A stretch of DNA of 16,737 nucleotides from an uncultured Romboutsia sp. (GCA_937880075.1 CALFLM010000006.1:1-16737), one strand, 5' to 3'; shown: positions 1-6,227, numbered from the stretch's first letter. Notes: a model not told the origin generated them from the letters alone. Numbers and translations: made by a program.

Positions 1-226
1 ATTAAATAATATTCAAAATCCAAATTTAATATATCCAGGTCAAGTACTAAAAATACCATCAAATGATAATAATTCACAAGAAAAACCTACGAAAACTTAT
101 ACAGTAAAAAGTGGAGATACATTAAGTGAAATAGCTCAAAAATTTAATACAACAGTAGAAAAATTAGTAGAATTAAATAATATTCAAAATCCAAATTTAA
201 TATATCCAGGTCAAGTACTAAAAATA
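1..226 (+). repeat. 55-bp perfect direct repeat (1-55 = 172-226)
   Basis: Bases 1-55 match 172-226 without a mismatch, at an offset of 171 bp (57 codons, one LysM module plus linker). The copies diverge at 56 versus 227, where one continues into the linker and the other into the stop. The left copy may extend past the window edge. This looks like a recent tandem duplication or gene conversion of LysM modules. Confidence 0.9.
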
Positions 227-232
227 TATTAA
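1..232 (+). CDS. LysM-domain protein, C-terminal end (5' truncated by window)
   Basis: The open frame enters at base 2 and stops with TAA at 230-232. It encodes the tail of one LysM module (ending YPGQVLKI), a short linker rich in Asn, Ser and Lys, and one complete LysM module. The complete module starts TYTVKSGDTLSEIAQKFN and ends YPGQVLKIY just before the stop. LysM modules bind the N-acetylglucosamine of peptidoglycan, so this is probably a secreted or spore/cell-wall-associated protein. Any catalytic domain lies upstream and cannot be seen. Bases 1-55 and 172-226 are identical, so the two modules share an exact DNA duplication. A hairpin terminator follows at 287-322. Confidence 0.88.
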   Translation, partial: LNNIQNPNLIYPGQVLKIPSNDNNSQEKPTKTYTVKSGDTLSEIAQKFNTTVEKLVELNNIQNPNLIYPGQVLKIY

Positions 233-286
233 TTATTGTTGTAATTTAAAGTAATAAAAGCATTATAAAAAACAAAAAAGTTTTAT

Positions 287-322
287 AAAAAATATTATCA
301 TAAATTATGATAATATTTTTTT
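287..322 (+). terminator. Intrinsic terminator after the LysM gene
   Basis: A 16-bp AT-rich stem (287-302 with 306-321) closes a 3-nt loop, and the right arm ends in a run of T. It lies about 55 nt past the LysM stop and ahead of the response-regulator promoter. Confidence 0.65.
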
Positions 323-364
323 GTAATAAGATATAATTAGAATAAAGTTACTATATATTATTAG

Positions 365-396
365 TTCACACTAAATTCATAAAAATAGGATACAAT
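365..396 (+). promoter_or_regulatory. Probable autoregulatory promoter: two 11-bp direct repeats plus -10
   Basis: TTCACACTAAA (365-375) is followed directly by TTCATAAAAAT (376-386), giving two half-sites with an 11-bp period. That is the usual binding geometry of OmpR/PhoB-family regulators. A -10-like TACAAT lies at 391-396; no good -35 is present at normal spacing, as expected for an activated promoter. The same unit recurs four times at 2363-2406, after the kinase gene. That this regulator binds both sites is inference. Confidence 0.5.
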
Positions 397-430
397 ATTT
401 TTATAAATAAATAAAAAGGGAGATGAAGAT

Positions 431-1099
431 ATGAATGCATCGATATTAGTCATAGAAGATGACTATAATATACAAGAACTTATAGTAGAATTTTTAGGAT
501 CTCAAGGTTACAATGTAGATTTTGCAAGTGATGGATTAGAAGGTATATCTAAATTCAAGCAAGGAAATTATGATTTAATAATATTAGATATAATGATGCC
601 AAATTTAGATGGATACTCAGTATGTAAAATGATTAGACAAAATTCAAAAGTGCCAATAATATTTCTAAGTGCATTAAACGAAGAAGAAAATCAAGTAAAA
701 GGATTTGAATTAGAGTGTGATGACTATATAACTAAATCATTTTCATTTAATCTTTTAATAAAAAGGGTAGAAGCTGTTTTAAGAAGAAGTTTAAAAATAA
801 CTAGTGAAGAATCATTGTACTTTGAAGATTTAAAACTTAATTTAAATACATATACAGTTGAAGTTGAAGGCGATACAATAGAACTTACGTTAAAAGAATT
901 TAATATATTAAAGACTTTAATAGAAAAATATCCGCAAGTTATAACAAGAGAAGGATTACTTGATTCGATATGGGGATATGATTACTATGGAGATACAAGA
1001 ATAGTTGATGCTCATATAAAAAACCTAAGAAAGAAAATTAAGCTACAATATATAAAAACTGTAAAAGGAATAGGGTATACACTTGAGAAGAGTATTTAA
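431..1099 (+). CDS. OmpR/PhoB-family response regulator
   Basis: Cytoplasmic DNA-binding response regulator of 222 aa, normal for the family. The receiver domain (about residues 3-118) has the acidic pair D10/D11, phospho-acceptor D53 in LDIMMPNLDG, S80 at the Thr/Ser switch position and K102. K102 is followed by Ser (YITKSF) where nearly all receivers have Pro, a mild oddity next to the active site. The C-terminal winged helix (about 128-222) carries the typical LTLKEFNIL, VDAHIKNLRKK and GIGYTLE signatures. SD AAGGGAG sits about 9 nt before ATG 431. The kinase gene overlaps its 3' end by 17 nt, so the two are co-transcribed and surely partners. The signal is unknown. The 11-bp TTCAYA repeats at its promoter recall PhoB/PhoP-type boxes, but a phosphate role is not shown. 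Confidence 0.93.
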   Translation: MNASILVIEDDYNIQELIVEFLGSQGYNVDFASDGLEGISKFKQGNYDLIILDIMMPNLDGYSVCKMIRQNSKVPIIFLSALNEEENQVKGFELECDDYITKSFSFNLLIKRVEAVLRRSLKITSEESLYFEDLKLNLNTYTVEVEGDTIELTLKEFNILKTLIEKYPQVITREGLLDSIWGYDYYGDTRIVDAHIKNLRKKIKLQYIKTVKGIGYTLEKSI

Positions 1100-2360
1100 T
1101 AAATTAGAAAATATAAATATAAAGTACAAGTTATTTTTAATAACCACAGGACTTTTAGTAGCACTTGCTATAATAATATATATGATATTATATTTTTTAT
1201 TACCTACATACTATCATAAGTATAAGATAGATCTTTTGGATAAAAGTGTAAATGTATTATGTGAAAACTCACCTAAGTATGATACAAATCATTTACAAGA
1301 AAGATTATATTATATGTCTAAAAATCAAAATTTATCGATTATATTGAAAAATTATAATGGCAAAATATTATATGGGAAAAATGAAATTGTATTATCAAGA
1401 TATAGTAAGTATATGCTAGGAAAAGCTCAAGATGATGAATATCATGTAACAGTTCCTATATATACTAATGACTCTATAATGCCTTATACACTAGATATAG
1501 TAATGCCTCTACAACCTATAGATGAGGCTAATCAAGTAATAAGACAATTAATGCCATTTATATTAATAGTTGCACTTTTAATAGGCGCAATAGGGGCATA
1601 TATTTATTCAAAGGTAATAACAAAACCACTTATACAAATTATAGAAAGTGAGAGAGAGGCAGAAAATAGAAGAAAAGACTTTGTAGCAACAATATCTCAT
1701 GAACTAAAAACTCCTATAACCATAATTAGCGGTCAACTTGAAGGTATGATGTATAATATTGGAAAATATAAAGATAGAGATACATATTTAAAAAAGTCAT
1801 ATGAATCAACACAAGAACTAAGAGATTTAGTTAATGAAATGATAGAAGTATCAAAGAATGAAATATTAGAAACTGACTTATCTTTAACTAAAGTTAATCT
1901 TAGTAGTATTTTAGAAAAGCTTATAAAAAAACATCAGTTTCTAATAGAAGAAAAGAGTATGAATGTAGTACTTAAAATAGAAAATGATATTTACATAAAG
2001 TGTGATGAACCAAGAATTGAAAAAGCTATAAACAACATAATAATAAATGGTATAAAGTATTCTCCAACAGGTGAAAGTTTAATAGTAAGATTGTACAAGA
2101 AAAACTATAAAGGCAATAAAAAAAATAATCAATATAGAGTATATTTAGAAATTGAAAACACTGGTGTTACTATAGAAAAAAAATATTTAGATGAAATATT
2201 TAATCCATTTTTTAGGATAGAAAAATCTAGATCAAGAAAAACTGGAGGAAGTGGTTTAGGACTATATCTAGTAAGTCAAATACTTAAATCACATGGATAT
2301 TATCATAGTTTAAAGAATAAAGAAAATTCTGTAGCATTTACTATTGAGTTTAAAAATTAG
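1083..2360 (+). CDS. Membrane sensor histidine kinase, partner of the response regulator
   Basis: Sensor kinase of 425 aa starting at TTG 1083 inside the regulator gene. The purine-rich AAAAGGAATAGGG (1063-1074) serves as SD, and the next Met falls inside the first membrane helix. TM1 spans about residues 16-39, an extracytoplasmic sensor segment about 40-155, and TM2 about 157-176. Only about 30 residues separate TM2 from the phospho-accepting H206 (FVATISHELKTPI), so the HAMP linker is much shortened. The ATPase domain shows an N box (N318-III-N322-G-IKYS), a G1 box reading ENTG with N359 instead of the usual Asp, an F box (IFNPFFRIE) and G2 GGSGLGL (388-394). The Asn in G1 also occurs in some functional Firmicute kinases, so I do not call it dead. 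The sensor region matches nothing I recognise. Confidence 0.93.
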   Translation: MRRVFNKLENINIKYKLFLITTGLLVALAIIIYMILYFLLPTYYHKYKIDLLDKSVNVLCENSPKYDTNHLQERLYYMSKNQNLSIILKNYNGKILYGKNEIVLSRYSKYMLGKAQDDEYHVTVPIYTNDSIMPYTLDIVMPLQPIDEANQVIRQLMPFILIVALLIGAIGAYIYSKVITKPLIQIIESEREAENRRKDFVATISHELKTPITIISGQLEGMMYNIGKYKDRDTYLKKSYESTQELRDLVNEMIEVSKNEILETDLSLTKVNLSSILEKLIKKHQFLIEEKSMNVVLKIENDIYIKCDEPRIEKAINNIIINGIKYSPTGESLIVRLYKKNYKGNKKNNQYRVYLEIENTGVTIEKKYLDEIFNPFFRIEKSRSRKTGGSGLGLYLVSQILKSHGYYHSLKNKENSVAFTIEFKN

Positions 2361-2362
2361 AT

Positions 2363-2421
2363 TTCAAAAACTATTCACAAAAAACTCATATTAAATTCAT
2401 ACAAAAGAGCTATTATATAAC
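2363..2421 (+). promoter_or_regulatory. Four tandem 11-bp repeats with -10: predicted response-regulator-activated promoter
   Basis: Starting 3 nt after the kinase stop are four head-to-tail 11-mers: TTCAAAAACTA (2363), TTCACAAAAAA (2374), CTCATATTAAA (2385) and TTCATACAAAA (2396). Ten bases after the last comes TATAAC (2416-2421), which fits a PhoB-like arrangement where the activator replaces the -35. The same TTCAYA unit occurs twice before the regulator gene (365-386). No long ORF lies between here and the terminator at 2511-2543. The repeats are directly visible; promoter function and the identity of the binder are inferred. Confidence 0.55.
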
Positions 2422-2427
2422 TAAAGA

Positions 2428-2543
2428 AAGAACTAACTTAAAAACCATAATATAATACCTTATTGTAAAATAAACCATACGAACATCCTCCACAATGTTT
2501 ATTTTGCAAGAAAACCCTATAATTAAACTTTATGGGGTTTTTT
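2428..2543 (+). ncRNA. Candidate small regulatory RNA with a CCUCC loop
   Basis: From the expected start near 2428 to the terminator at 2543 is about 116 nt without a credible ORF; the only ATG-led frame (2495) has no SD. An 11-bp stem (2465-2475 with 2497-2507, one G-U pair) displays a 21-nt loop containing UCCUCC (2486-2491), complementary to the GGAGG core of ribosome binding sites. An intrinsic terminator hairpin follows directly. Promoter, C-rich open loop and terminator are the usual parts of a trans-acting sRNA that blocks translation. It could instead be just the 3' UTR of the kinase mRNA. The 5' end is a prediction. Confidence 0.4.
2511..2543. terminator. Bidirectional terminator between kinase and permease genes
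   Basis: AAAACCCTATA (2511-2521) pairs with TATGGGGTTTT (2531-2541), an 11-bp stem with one G-U pair on the plus strand. T-rich tails follow in both directions. The stop codon and last codons of the minus-strand permease lie inside the hairpin, so it ends both the plus transcript and the permease mRNA. Confidence 0.75.
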
Positions 2544-3038
2544 ATTTACTAAAAGGTCAATTATATATCCCATAATTATAATACCTGGTATATTTATAAT
2601 TAACCTATAGAATGTAAATTTATATCCAAGAGCTCCAATTTCAAATAATAGTGTAGAAAATTTAGTTACACACCATGCATTTAAAAATATAATTATATTT
2701 GAAAATTTAACTCCTTTTTTCATTAAAACAGCAGCAAATGGAAATCCAGCATACATAGGACCGGCAGCAAAAAATGCAAAGAGAAATGACAGAATAATTC
2801 CGAGAACTTTAGATTTATCCCCCATATACTTCATAAAATATTCTCGGGGAACCCATTCATCTATAAGTCCGAGTAATATCATGACTGGTGGTAAAACAGA
2901 TAACATTTGAAGTATGCTAGATTCAATATTCTTAAATGCATAAACTCCAAATTCATTATTGTATATAGAAATTAATATAAGAATAAATAAAAATATTAAA
3001 AAATATTTATATCTTTTAATTATTTTTGAAACATTCAC
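2523..3038 (-). CDS. Permease half 2, split DUF318/ArsP-like membrane protein
   Basis: Integral membrane protein of 171 aa with about five hydrophobic segments, including an N-terminal one at about 11-28. The conserved-looking stretch AAGPMYAGFPFAAVLMKKG is followed by an amphipathic region and NAWCVTKFSTL. It resembles one half of the DUF318/ArsP_1-type permeases, which are normally a single protein of about 300 aa or more. Here it pairs with the preceding gene, which overlaps it by 4 nt (GTGA). Its GTG start at 3038 has SD GGGAGG (3053-3048) within the end of the upstream gene, so the two are probably translationally coupled and assemble together. Substrate is unknown; ArsP relatives export organoarsenicals, but nothing here indicates arsenic. 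Confidence 0.72.
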   Translation of the reverse strand: MNVSKIIKRYKYFLIFLFILILISIYNNEFGVYAFKNIESSILQMLSVLPPVMILLGLIDEWVPREYFMKYMGDKSKVLGIILSFLFAFFAAGPMYAGFPFAAVLMKKGVKFSNIIIFLNAWCVTKFSTLLFEIGALGYKFTFYRLIINIPGIIIMGYIIDLLVNKKPHKV

Positions 3039-3511
3039 TTAAATACACCTCCCATAAAAATAGCAACAATAAATGAAAATAAAAAAGATAAAAAGTTTCT
3101 ATAAAAAGCAGCTTTTTTACCTATACACTCAGCTTCTAATGGAAAAGTTAACACTCCAACCATTGTAAGTGTAGTAATTAAAGCAGAAACTTGAGAATAG
3201 CCAGCACCATTTTGAAGTAAAGTATTACCAGTTGAAAATGCAACGAAAGTTGGCATCATAGTAATAGAACCTATTATAGATGATAAGAATACTCCAAAAC
3301 TTCCAGAATCCGCTCCAATAAGTTTTGATATTATTTCAGGTTTTAAAATGGCTAATGTTATAGCTATAATTATTACTATAGATAAAAATTGAGGCATTAT
3401 ATTTTCTAAAGATTTAAGACCATTAATAACTGCTTTTTTAGTTTTTTCTTTGTCTTTAAAAAATGATACTAAAGTTAGTATTATACATAATCCGTAAAGA
3501 ATATAAGTCAT
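3035..3511 (-). CDS. Permease half 1, split DUF318/ArsP-like membrane protein
   Basis: Membrane protein of 158 aa starting MTYILYG. I chose ATG 3511 because AAGGAGGG (3528-3521) lies 9 nt upstream. The ATG 27 nt further upstream (3538) has no SD, and the SD would fall inside the gene. TM segments lie at about residues 1-16, 41-58, 74-93, 106-124 and 135-155, separated by a Lys-rich loop after the first (FFKDKEKTKKAV). The central GSITMMPTFVAFSTGN and FPLEAECIGKKAAFYRN stretches suggest the first half of a DUF318-like permease whose second half is the overlapping downstream gene. A -10 TATAAT on the minus strand at 3580-3575 could drive the pair. Function unknown. Confidence 0.72.
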   Translation of the reverse strand: MTYILYGLCIILTLVSFFKDKEKTKKAVINGLKSLENIMPQFLSIVIIIAITLAILKPEIISKLIGADSGSFGVFLSSIIGSITMMPTFVAFSTGNTLLQNGAGYSQVSALITTLTMVGVLTFPLEAECIGKKAAFYRNFLSFLFSFIVAIFMGGVFK

Positions 3512-3574
3512 TAAAATTATCCCTCCTTTTATATTCATAATATGAAGACTTATAAATAATCGTTAAAGGTTTAT

Positions 3575-3580
3575 ATTATA
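3575..3580 (-). promoter_or_regulatory. Possible -10 box for the permease pair
   Basis: On the minus strand 3580-3575 reads TATAAT, a consensus -10, about 64 nt before the chosen start. The -35 region at 17-18 nt spacing matches poorly, so this is tentative. Confidence 0.35.
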
Positions 3581-3634
3581 TATGTTCTAAAAATAATTCT
3601 ACATAAGTTATATAGTTTATGTTTACAACTATCT

Positions 3635-3663
3635 TTAACAGTAAAATAACTTGTATTTATACT
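3635..3663 (+). promoter_or_regulatory. SigA-type promoter of the 72-aa protein gene
   Basis: TTAACA (3635-3640) and TATACT (3658-3663) each match the vegetative consensus at five of six positions and are exactly 17 bp apart. The expected start near 3670 leaves a 5' UTR of about 75 nt before the SD AAGGAGGG at 3731. Confidence 0.6.
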
Positions 3664-3744
3664 ATGTAATATTTTAATTAGAAGATATATATAAAATAAA
3701 ATTATTTATTTTGGGAAAAATAAAAATTAAAAGGAGGGTTTGAT

Positions 3745-3963
3745 ATGAGCCATATAAATGATATGAATGACATGAAAAGAGAAGTTAAAAAAACAGCTAC
3801 TAAAGCCAAATACATGGCAAAAGAAGTAGCAGAAGATGTAAAAGATAATTTTGAAGGTGCAATGAATATAATGGAATCTAAAAAAGATGAATTAGTTGAT
3901 ATGTACGAACAAAAGAAATTTGCATACGATATAAAAAAACAAATGAAAAATGAAATGAAGTAG
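3745..3963 (+). CDS. Small charged helical protein, 72 aa (YtxH-like in character)
   Basis: Short soluble protein, about a quarter Lys, with alternating Lys/Glu/Asp, no Cys, no membrane segment and no signal peptide. The pattern (MKREVKKTATKAKYMAKEVAED and on to the C-terminus) predicts a continuous amphipathic helix. Such proteins in Firmicutes are often annotated as YtxH- or CsbD-like stress proteins. That is a likeness in composition, not a proven relationship. ATG 3745 has a strong SD (AAGGAGGG, 6-nt spacing). It has its own promoter (3635-3663) and terminator (3965-4004), so it is a single-gene unit and probably highly expressed. Confidence 0.85.
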   Translation: MSHINDMNDMKREVKKTATKAKYMAKEVAEDVKDNFEGAMNIMESKKDELVDMYEQKKFAYDIKKQMKNEMK

Positions 3964-3964
3964 T

Positions 3965-4004
3965 AATAATAGGTGTATCAATATGGTACACCTATTATTT
4001 TATA
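3965..4004 (+). terminator. Intrinsic terminator after the 72-aa gene
   Basis: The stem 3965-3980 pairs with 3984-3999 (16 bp with one G-U pair; core AGGTGTA/TACACCT) around a 3-nt loop, followed by a T-rich tail. It begins right after the stop codon. Confidence 0.85.
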
Positions 4005-4133
4005 AATCTATAAAACTTATTATTTAAGCTAAAAGAAAATTTAGTATAAAATAAAATATTTTAACTTATTATGTAACTTTTTAATAGAATTTTCATATTC
4101 TATTATATAACAAAAAGTAATGGGGGCTTATAT

Positions 4134-4292
4134 ATGGCTAATAAAAAAAGAAAAAGACCTAATCAAAATAATAAAAATAAGCCAAATAACAAATCTAAAA
4201 ATAATAAAAATAAACAAACTAACAATAAAAATGAAATTAATGAAAAATTAAAACAAGTATTATTAGAAAAATTAATAGAAAAGCTTAAATAA
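4134..4292 (+). CDS. Small Lys/Asn-rich basic protein, 52 aa
   Basis: Hypothetical protein starting MANKKRKRPNQNN and ending LEKLIEKLK. The first 33 residues are almost only Lys, Asn, Gln, Arg, Pro and Ser and are probably disordered and nucleic-acid-binding in character. The last 19 form a leucine-containing amphipathic helix (EINEKLKQVLLEKLIEKLK). The G-run GGGGGC (4122-4127) seven bases before the ATG can act as SD, and a strong terminator follows two bases after the stop. An SD, a clean frame and a dedicated terminator support a real gene. I recognise no family. A low-complexity AT-rich ORF could arise by chance, hence moderate confidence. Confidence 0.68.
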   Translation: MANKKRKRPNQNNKNKPNNKSKNNKNKQTNNKNEINEKLKQVLLEKLIEKLK

Positions 4293-4293
4293 T

Positions 4294-4333
4294 AAAAATA
4301 AAAGCCCGAGTTAAAATTTGGGCTTTTATTTTT
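4294..4333. terminator. Strong bidirectional terminator
   Basis: AAAAATAAAAGCCC (4294-4307) pairs perfectly with 4320-4333 around a 12-nt loop, with U-rich tracts in both orientations. It ends the 52-aa gene and can also stop the minus-strand aminotransferase transcript arriving from 4503. Confidence 0.88.
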
Positions 4334-4502
4334 ATCATTTAATAAAATTTAAAGTTCTAATTAAGAATACATAAATCATATTAAAATATATTTAAAGTTG
4401 ACTATATGATTATTAAAAAATAAATAAAATAGTTTAAATTTATTAAAAAGTTATGGAATTTTTCCTTATTTTTAAATTATATAGACTTTAGTTAAAATAA
4501 GT

Positions 4503-5735
4503 TTAAAATTCTAAGTTTAAAGATAGTAATCTATTTTTTAGTTCATTCATTATATTAATTTCATCTTCAAGTGTGTTAGCGTCATAAGTTACAGAAAATC
4601 TTAAGAAAGATCCACAATCATCCCAAGGAACAGTAGATATTAATGCATTTGATAAAAGGTATAATGTAGCATCTTCTGCAGTTTTAAATTTAATTCCATT
4701 TTTGACACCTTTAGGAATAGGCACATAAATATAAAATCCAGCCTTAGGTTTTGTAGCTTCAAAGCCAATTTCTTTTAATGTTTCAGTTAAAAGATCAAGT
4801 CTTCTAGAATATCTTTCTCTATTAATATCTACTAAATGATAATTATCAAGTGCAAATACACCTGCTTTTTGTATAGCCCTAAATTGACCAGAATCTGTAT
4901 TAGATTTTACTACAGAGAAAAGTTTTATAAACTTATCACAACCAACTATAAAAGCAAGTCTCCAACCAGTCATATTGAACGATTTAGACATAGAATGGAT
5001 TTCTACGCAAACATCTAAAGCACCATCAACAGATAATATACTAAGAGGTTCATATCCATCATAAGTTAGATGACCATATGCTAAATCTGATACAACTAAA
5101 ATATTGTTTTTCTTAGCAAAATCTACAATATCTTTATAAAATTCATAAGTTGCAACTTGTCCTGTAGGGTTGTTTGGATAGTTTACATAAATTATTTTAG
5201 CTCTTTTTAAAATATCACTAGGGATGTTTTTTAAATCCATATAGAAGTTATTTTCTTTGCAAAGTGGAAGGTTATAGATTTCTCCGCCTAAAAGCTTTGT
5301 ATAAGTTGCTAAAGTTGGGTAGGTAGGAGATGGCATTATGCATATATCACCAGGGTTTATAAAGCATATCGGTATCATAGCAAGTATAGATTTAGATCCT
5401 ATTCCGTGCATTATATTAGATGTAGTAAGATTATCTATACCATATACATTATTTAAATATCTACAAGCTGCTTCTTGAAATTCTTCGATTCCATTATCTG
5501 AATAATATCTGTTTTCTGGCTTTCTACATTCAACATTCAATACATCACATATAAGTTTATCAGCAGTTTTATCAGGCTCTCCTACACCCATGTCAATAAG
5601 CTTAATATCTGGGTTTTTCTTTATAGTTTCATGTGTTAATTGTTTAATCTTTTCAAACTTATAAAGTTTTTTAGGTGCATTAAAGAAAGAGTAACCGCCC
5701 AATGAATCAGCAATTAAATTGTCTAAAAACTCCAT
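4503..5735 (-). CDS. PLP-dependent class I/II aminotransferase, LL-diaminopimelate aminotransferase-like
   Basis: Cytoplasmic fold-type I aminotransferase of 410 aa, normal length. It begins MEFLDNLIADSLGGYSFF. Visible motifs are DMGVGEPDKTAD near the N-terminus, YVNYPNNPTGQ, SDLAYGHLTYDG and the PLP-lysine motif SMSKSFNMTGWR (Lys 251 from this start). An FLRFS arginine near the C-terminus would hold the substrate carboxylate. The GVGEPD and SKSFNMTGWR versions resemble enzymes annotated as LL-diaminopimelate aminotransferase (DapL), which makes LL-DAP for lysine and peptidoglycan. No other lysine genes are near, so the substrate is uncertain and another amino acid is possible. I chose ATG 5735 because AGGAGG (5748-5743) is 7 nt away; the GTG at 5741 is only 1 nt from it. 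Confidence 0.85.
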   Translation of the reverse strand: MEFLDNLIADSLGGYSFFNAPKKLYKFEKIKQLTHETIKKNPDIKLIDMGVGEPDKTADKLICDVLNVECRKPENRYYSDNGIEEFQEAACRYLNNVYGIDNLTTSNIMHGIGSKSILAMIPICFINPGDICIMPSPTYPTLATYTKLLGGEIYNLPLCKENNFYMDLKNIPSDILKRAKIIYVNYPNNPTGQVATYEFYKDIVDFAKKNNILVVSDLAYGHLTYDGYEPLSILSVDGALDVCVEIHSMSKSFNMTGWRLAFIVGCDKFIKLFSVVKSNTDSGQFRAIQKAGVFALDNYHLVDINRERYSRRLDLLTETLKEIGFEATKPKAGFYIYVPIPKGVKNGIKFKTAEDATLYLLSNALISTVPWDDCGSFLRFSVTYDANTLEDEINIMNELKNRLLSLNLEF

Positions 5736-5750
5736 TGTCACACCTCCTAA

Positions 5751-5795
5751 ATAAATAGTATAGTATATACTATTTATCAGTTATACGTTTGTGAA
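5751..5795 (-). promoter_or_regulatory. Promoter of the aminotransferase with palindromic operator over the -10
   Basis: On the minus strand TTCACA (5795-5790) and TAGTAT (5772-5767) are 17 bp apart. The -10 lies inside ATAGTATATACTAT (5760-5773), a perfect 14-bp palindrome. The wider region 5751-5762 / 5766-5777 also forms 12-bp perfect inverted arms around 3 nt. The palindrome ends just before the SD (5748-5743), so a bound repressor would block both polymerase and leader. A second palindrome with the same GTATATAC core lies at 5898-5911. Confidence 0.5.
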
Positions 5796-5897
5796 CTGAA
5801 TTTAGAAAATTAATATAAAAAGTATATAAGTTAAAAATTTAAAAATATGTTATAAAGTAATTATTTACAAGTTTAAAAAAATATATAAAGGAAAAAC

Positions 5898-5911
5898 TAT
5901 GTATATACATA
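5898..5911. promoter_or_regulatory. 14-bp perfect palindrome upstream of the 56-aa gene
   Basis: TATGTATATACATA is a perfect palindrome ending 3 nt before the SD region of the small gene at 5928. Its GTATATAC core equals that of the palindrome in the divergent aminotransferase promoter, 138 bp away centre to centre. Probably an operator; the regulator is unknown. Confidence 0.4.
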
Positions 5912-5927
5912 AGAAAGGGTGATAATT

Positions 5928-6098
5928 TTGGATAAATCAAAATCAAGAAGAGATAATAAAAATCAATCAATACAAAATATAGTAAATCATTCTCAAGGAG
6001 ATCAAGATCTTGTATCAAATCTTGAGCAAGTTCAAGTCGTAAGTAGTAAAGGTAATAGTAAAAAAGATAATAGTATTTCTAAAAATAATATGATATAA
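5928..6098 (+). CDS. Small hydrophilic hypothetical protein, 56 aa
   Basis: A TTG-started frame encoding MDKSKSRRDNKNQSIQN through to SKNNMI. It is rich in Ser, Asn, Lys and Gln, with no membrane helix, Cys or signal peptide. The centre (QDLVSNLEQVQVV) could be a short helix or strand. AAAGGGTGAT (5914-5923) is a good SD for TTG 5928; GTG 5919 is in frame but lies within the SD. A terminator hairpin overlaps the stop. Promoter-side palindrome, SD, frame and terminator together support a gene, but I recognise no family. It is divergent from the aminotransferase and may share its regulator. Confidence 0.62.
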   Translation: MDKSKSRRDNKNQSIQNIVNHSQGDQDLVSNLEQVQVVSSKGNSKKDNSISKNNMI

Positions 6099-6138
6099 AG
6101 TTAAAGAGTGTCTTTTAATAAGGCACTCTTTAACTTTA
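6097..6138 (+). terminator. Hairpin terminator after the 56-aa gene
   Basis: AAAGTTAAAGAGTG (6097-6110) pairs perfectly with 6124-6137 and the stem can extend by two more pairs. The U tract is mostly within the right arm and the tail is weak, so termination may be partial. Confidence 0.65.
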
Positions 6139-6172
6139 TAAAGCAAGGGAGAACTTTCTACAAAAAAAATCA

Positions 6173-6178
6173 TATAAT
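6173..6178 (+). promoter_or_regulatory. Possible -10 for the cysteine desulfurase-like gene
   Basis: A consensus TATAAT lies about 50 nt before the TTG start, downstream of the preceding terminator. I see no good -35 at 16-18 nt spacing. Confidence 0.4.
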
Positions 6179-6227
6179 TATACGAGAAGGATATTGTCTA
6201 TTTTTCTTTTAAAAGGAGGTTTTTGCA

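Noticed and set aside
2495..2575. ATG-led short frame through the terminator on the plus strand
   Set aside because: It has no SD and reads through a strong terminator hairpin into the antisense of the permease gene.
3713..3719. GGGAAAA resembles a SigB -10 before the 72-aa stress-like gene
   Set aside because: No GTTT-type -35 lies 12-15 bp upstream, and a good SigA promoter exists at 3635-3663.
4836..5018. Plus-strand 60-aa frame
   Set aside because: It lies opposite the aminotransferase coding strand, with no SD and no family features.
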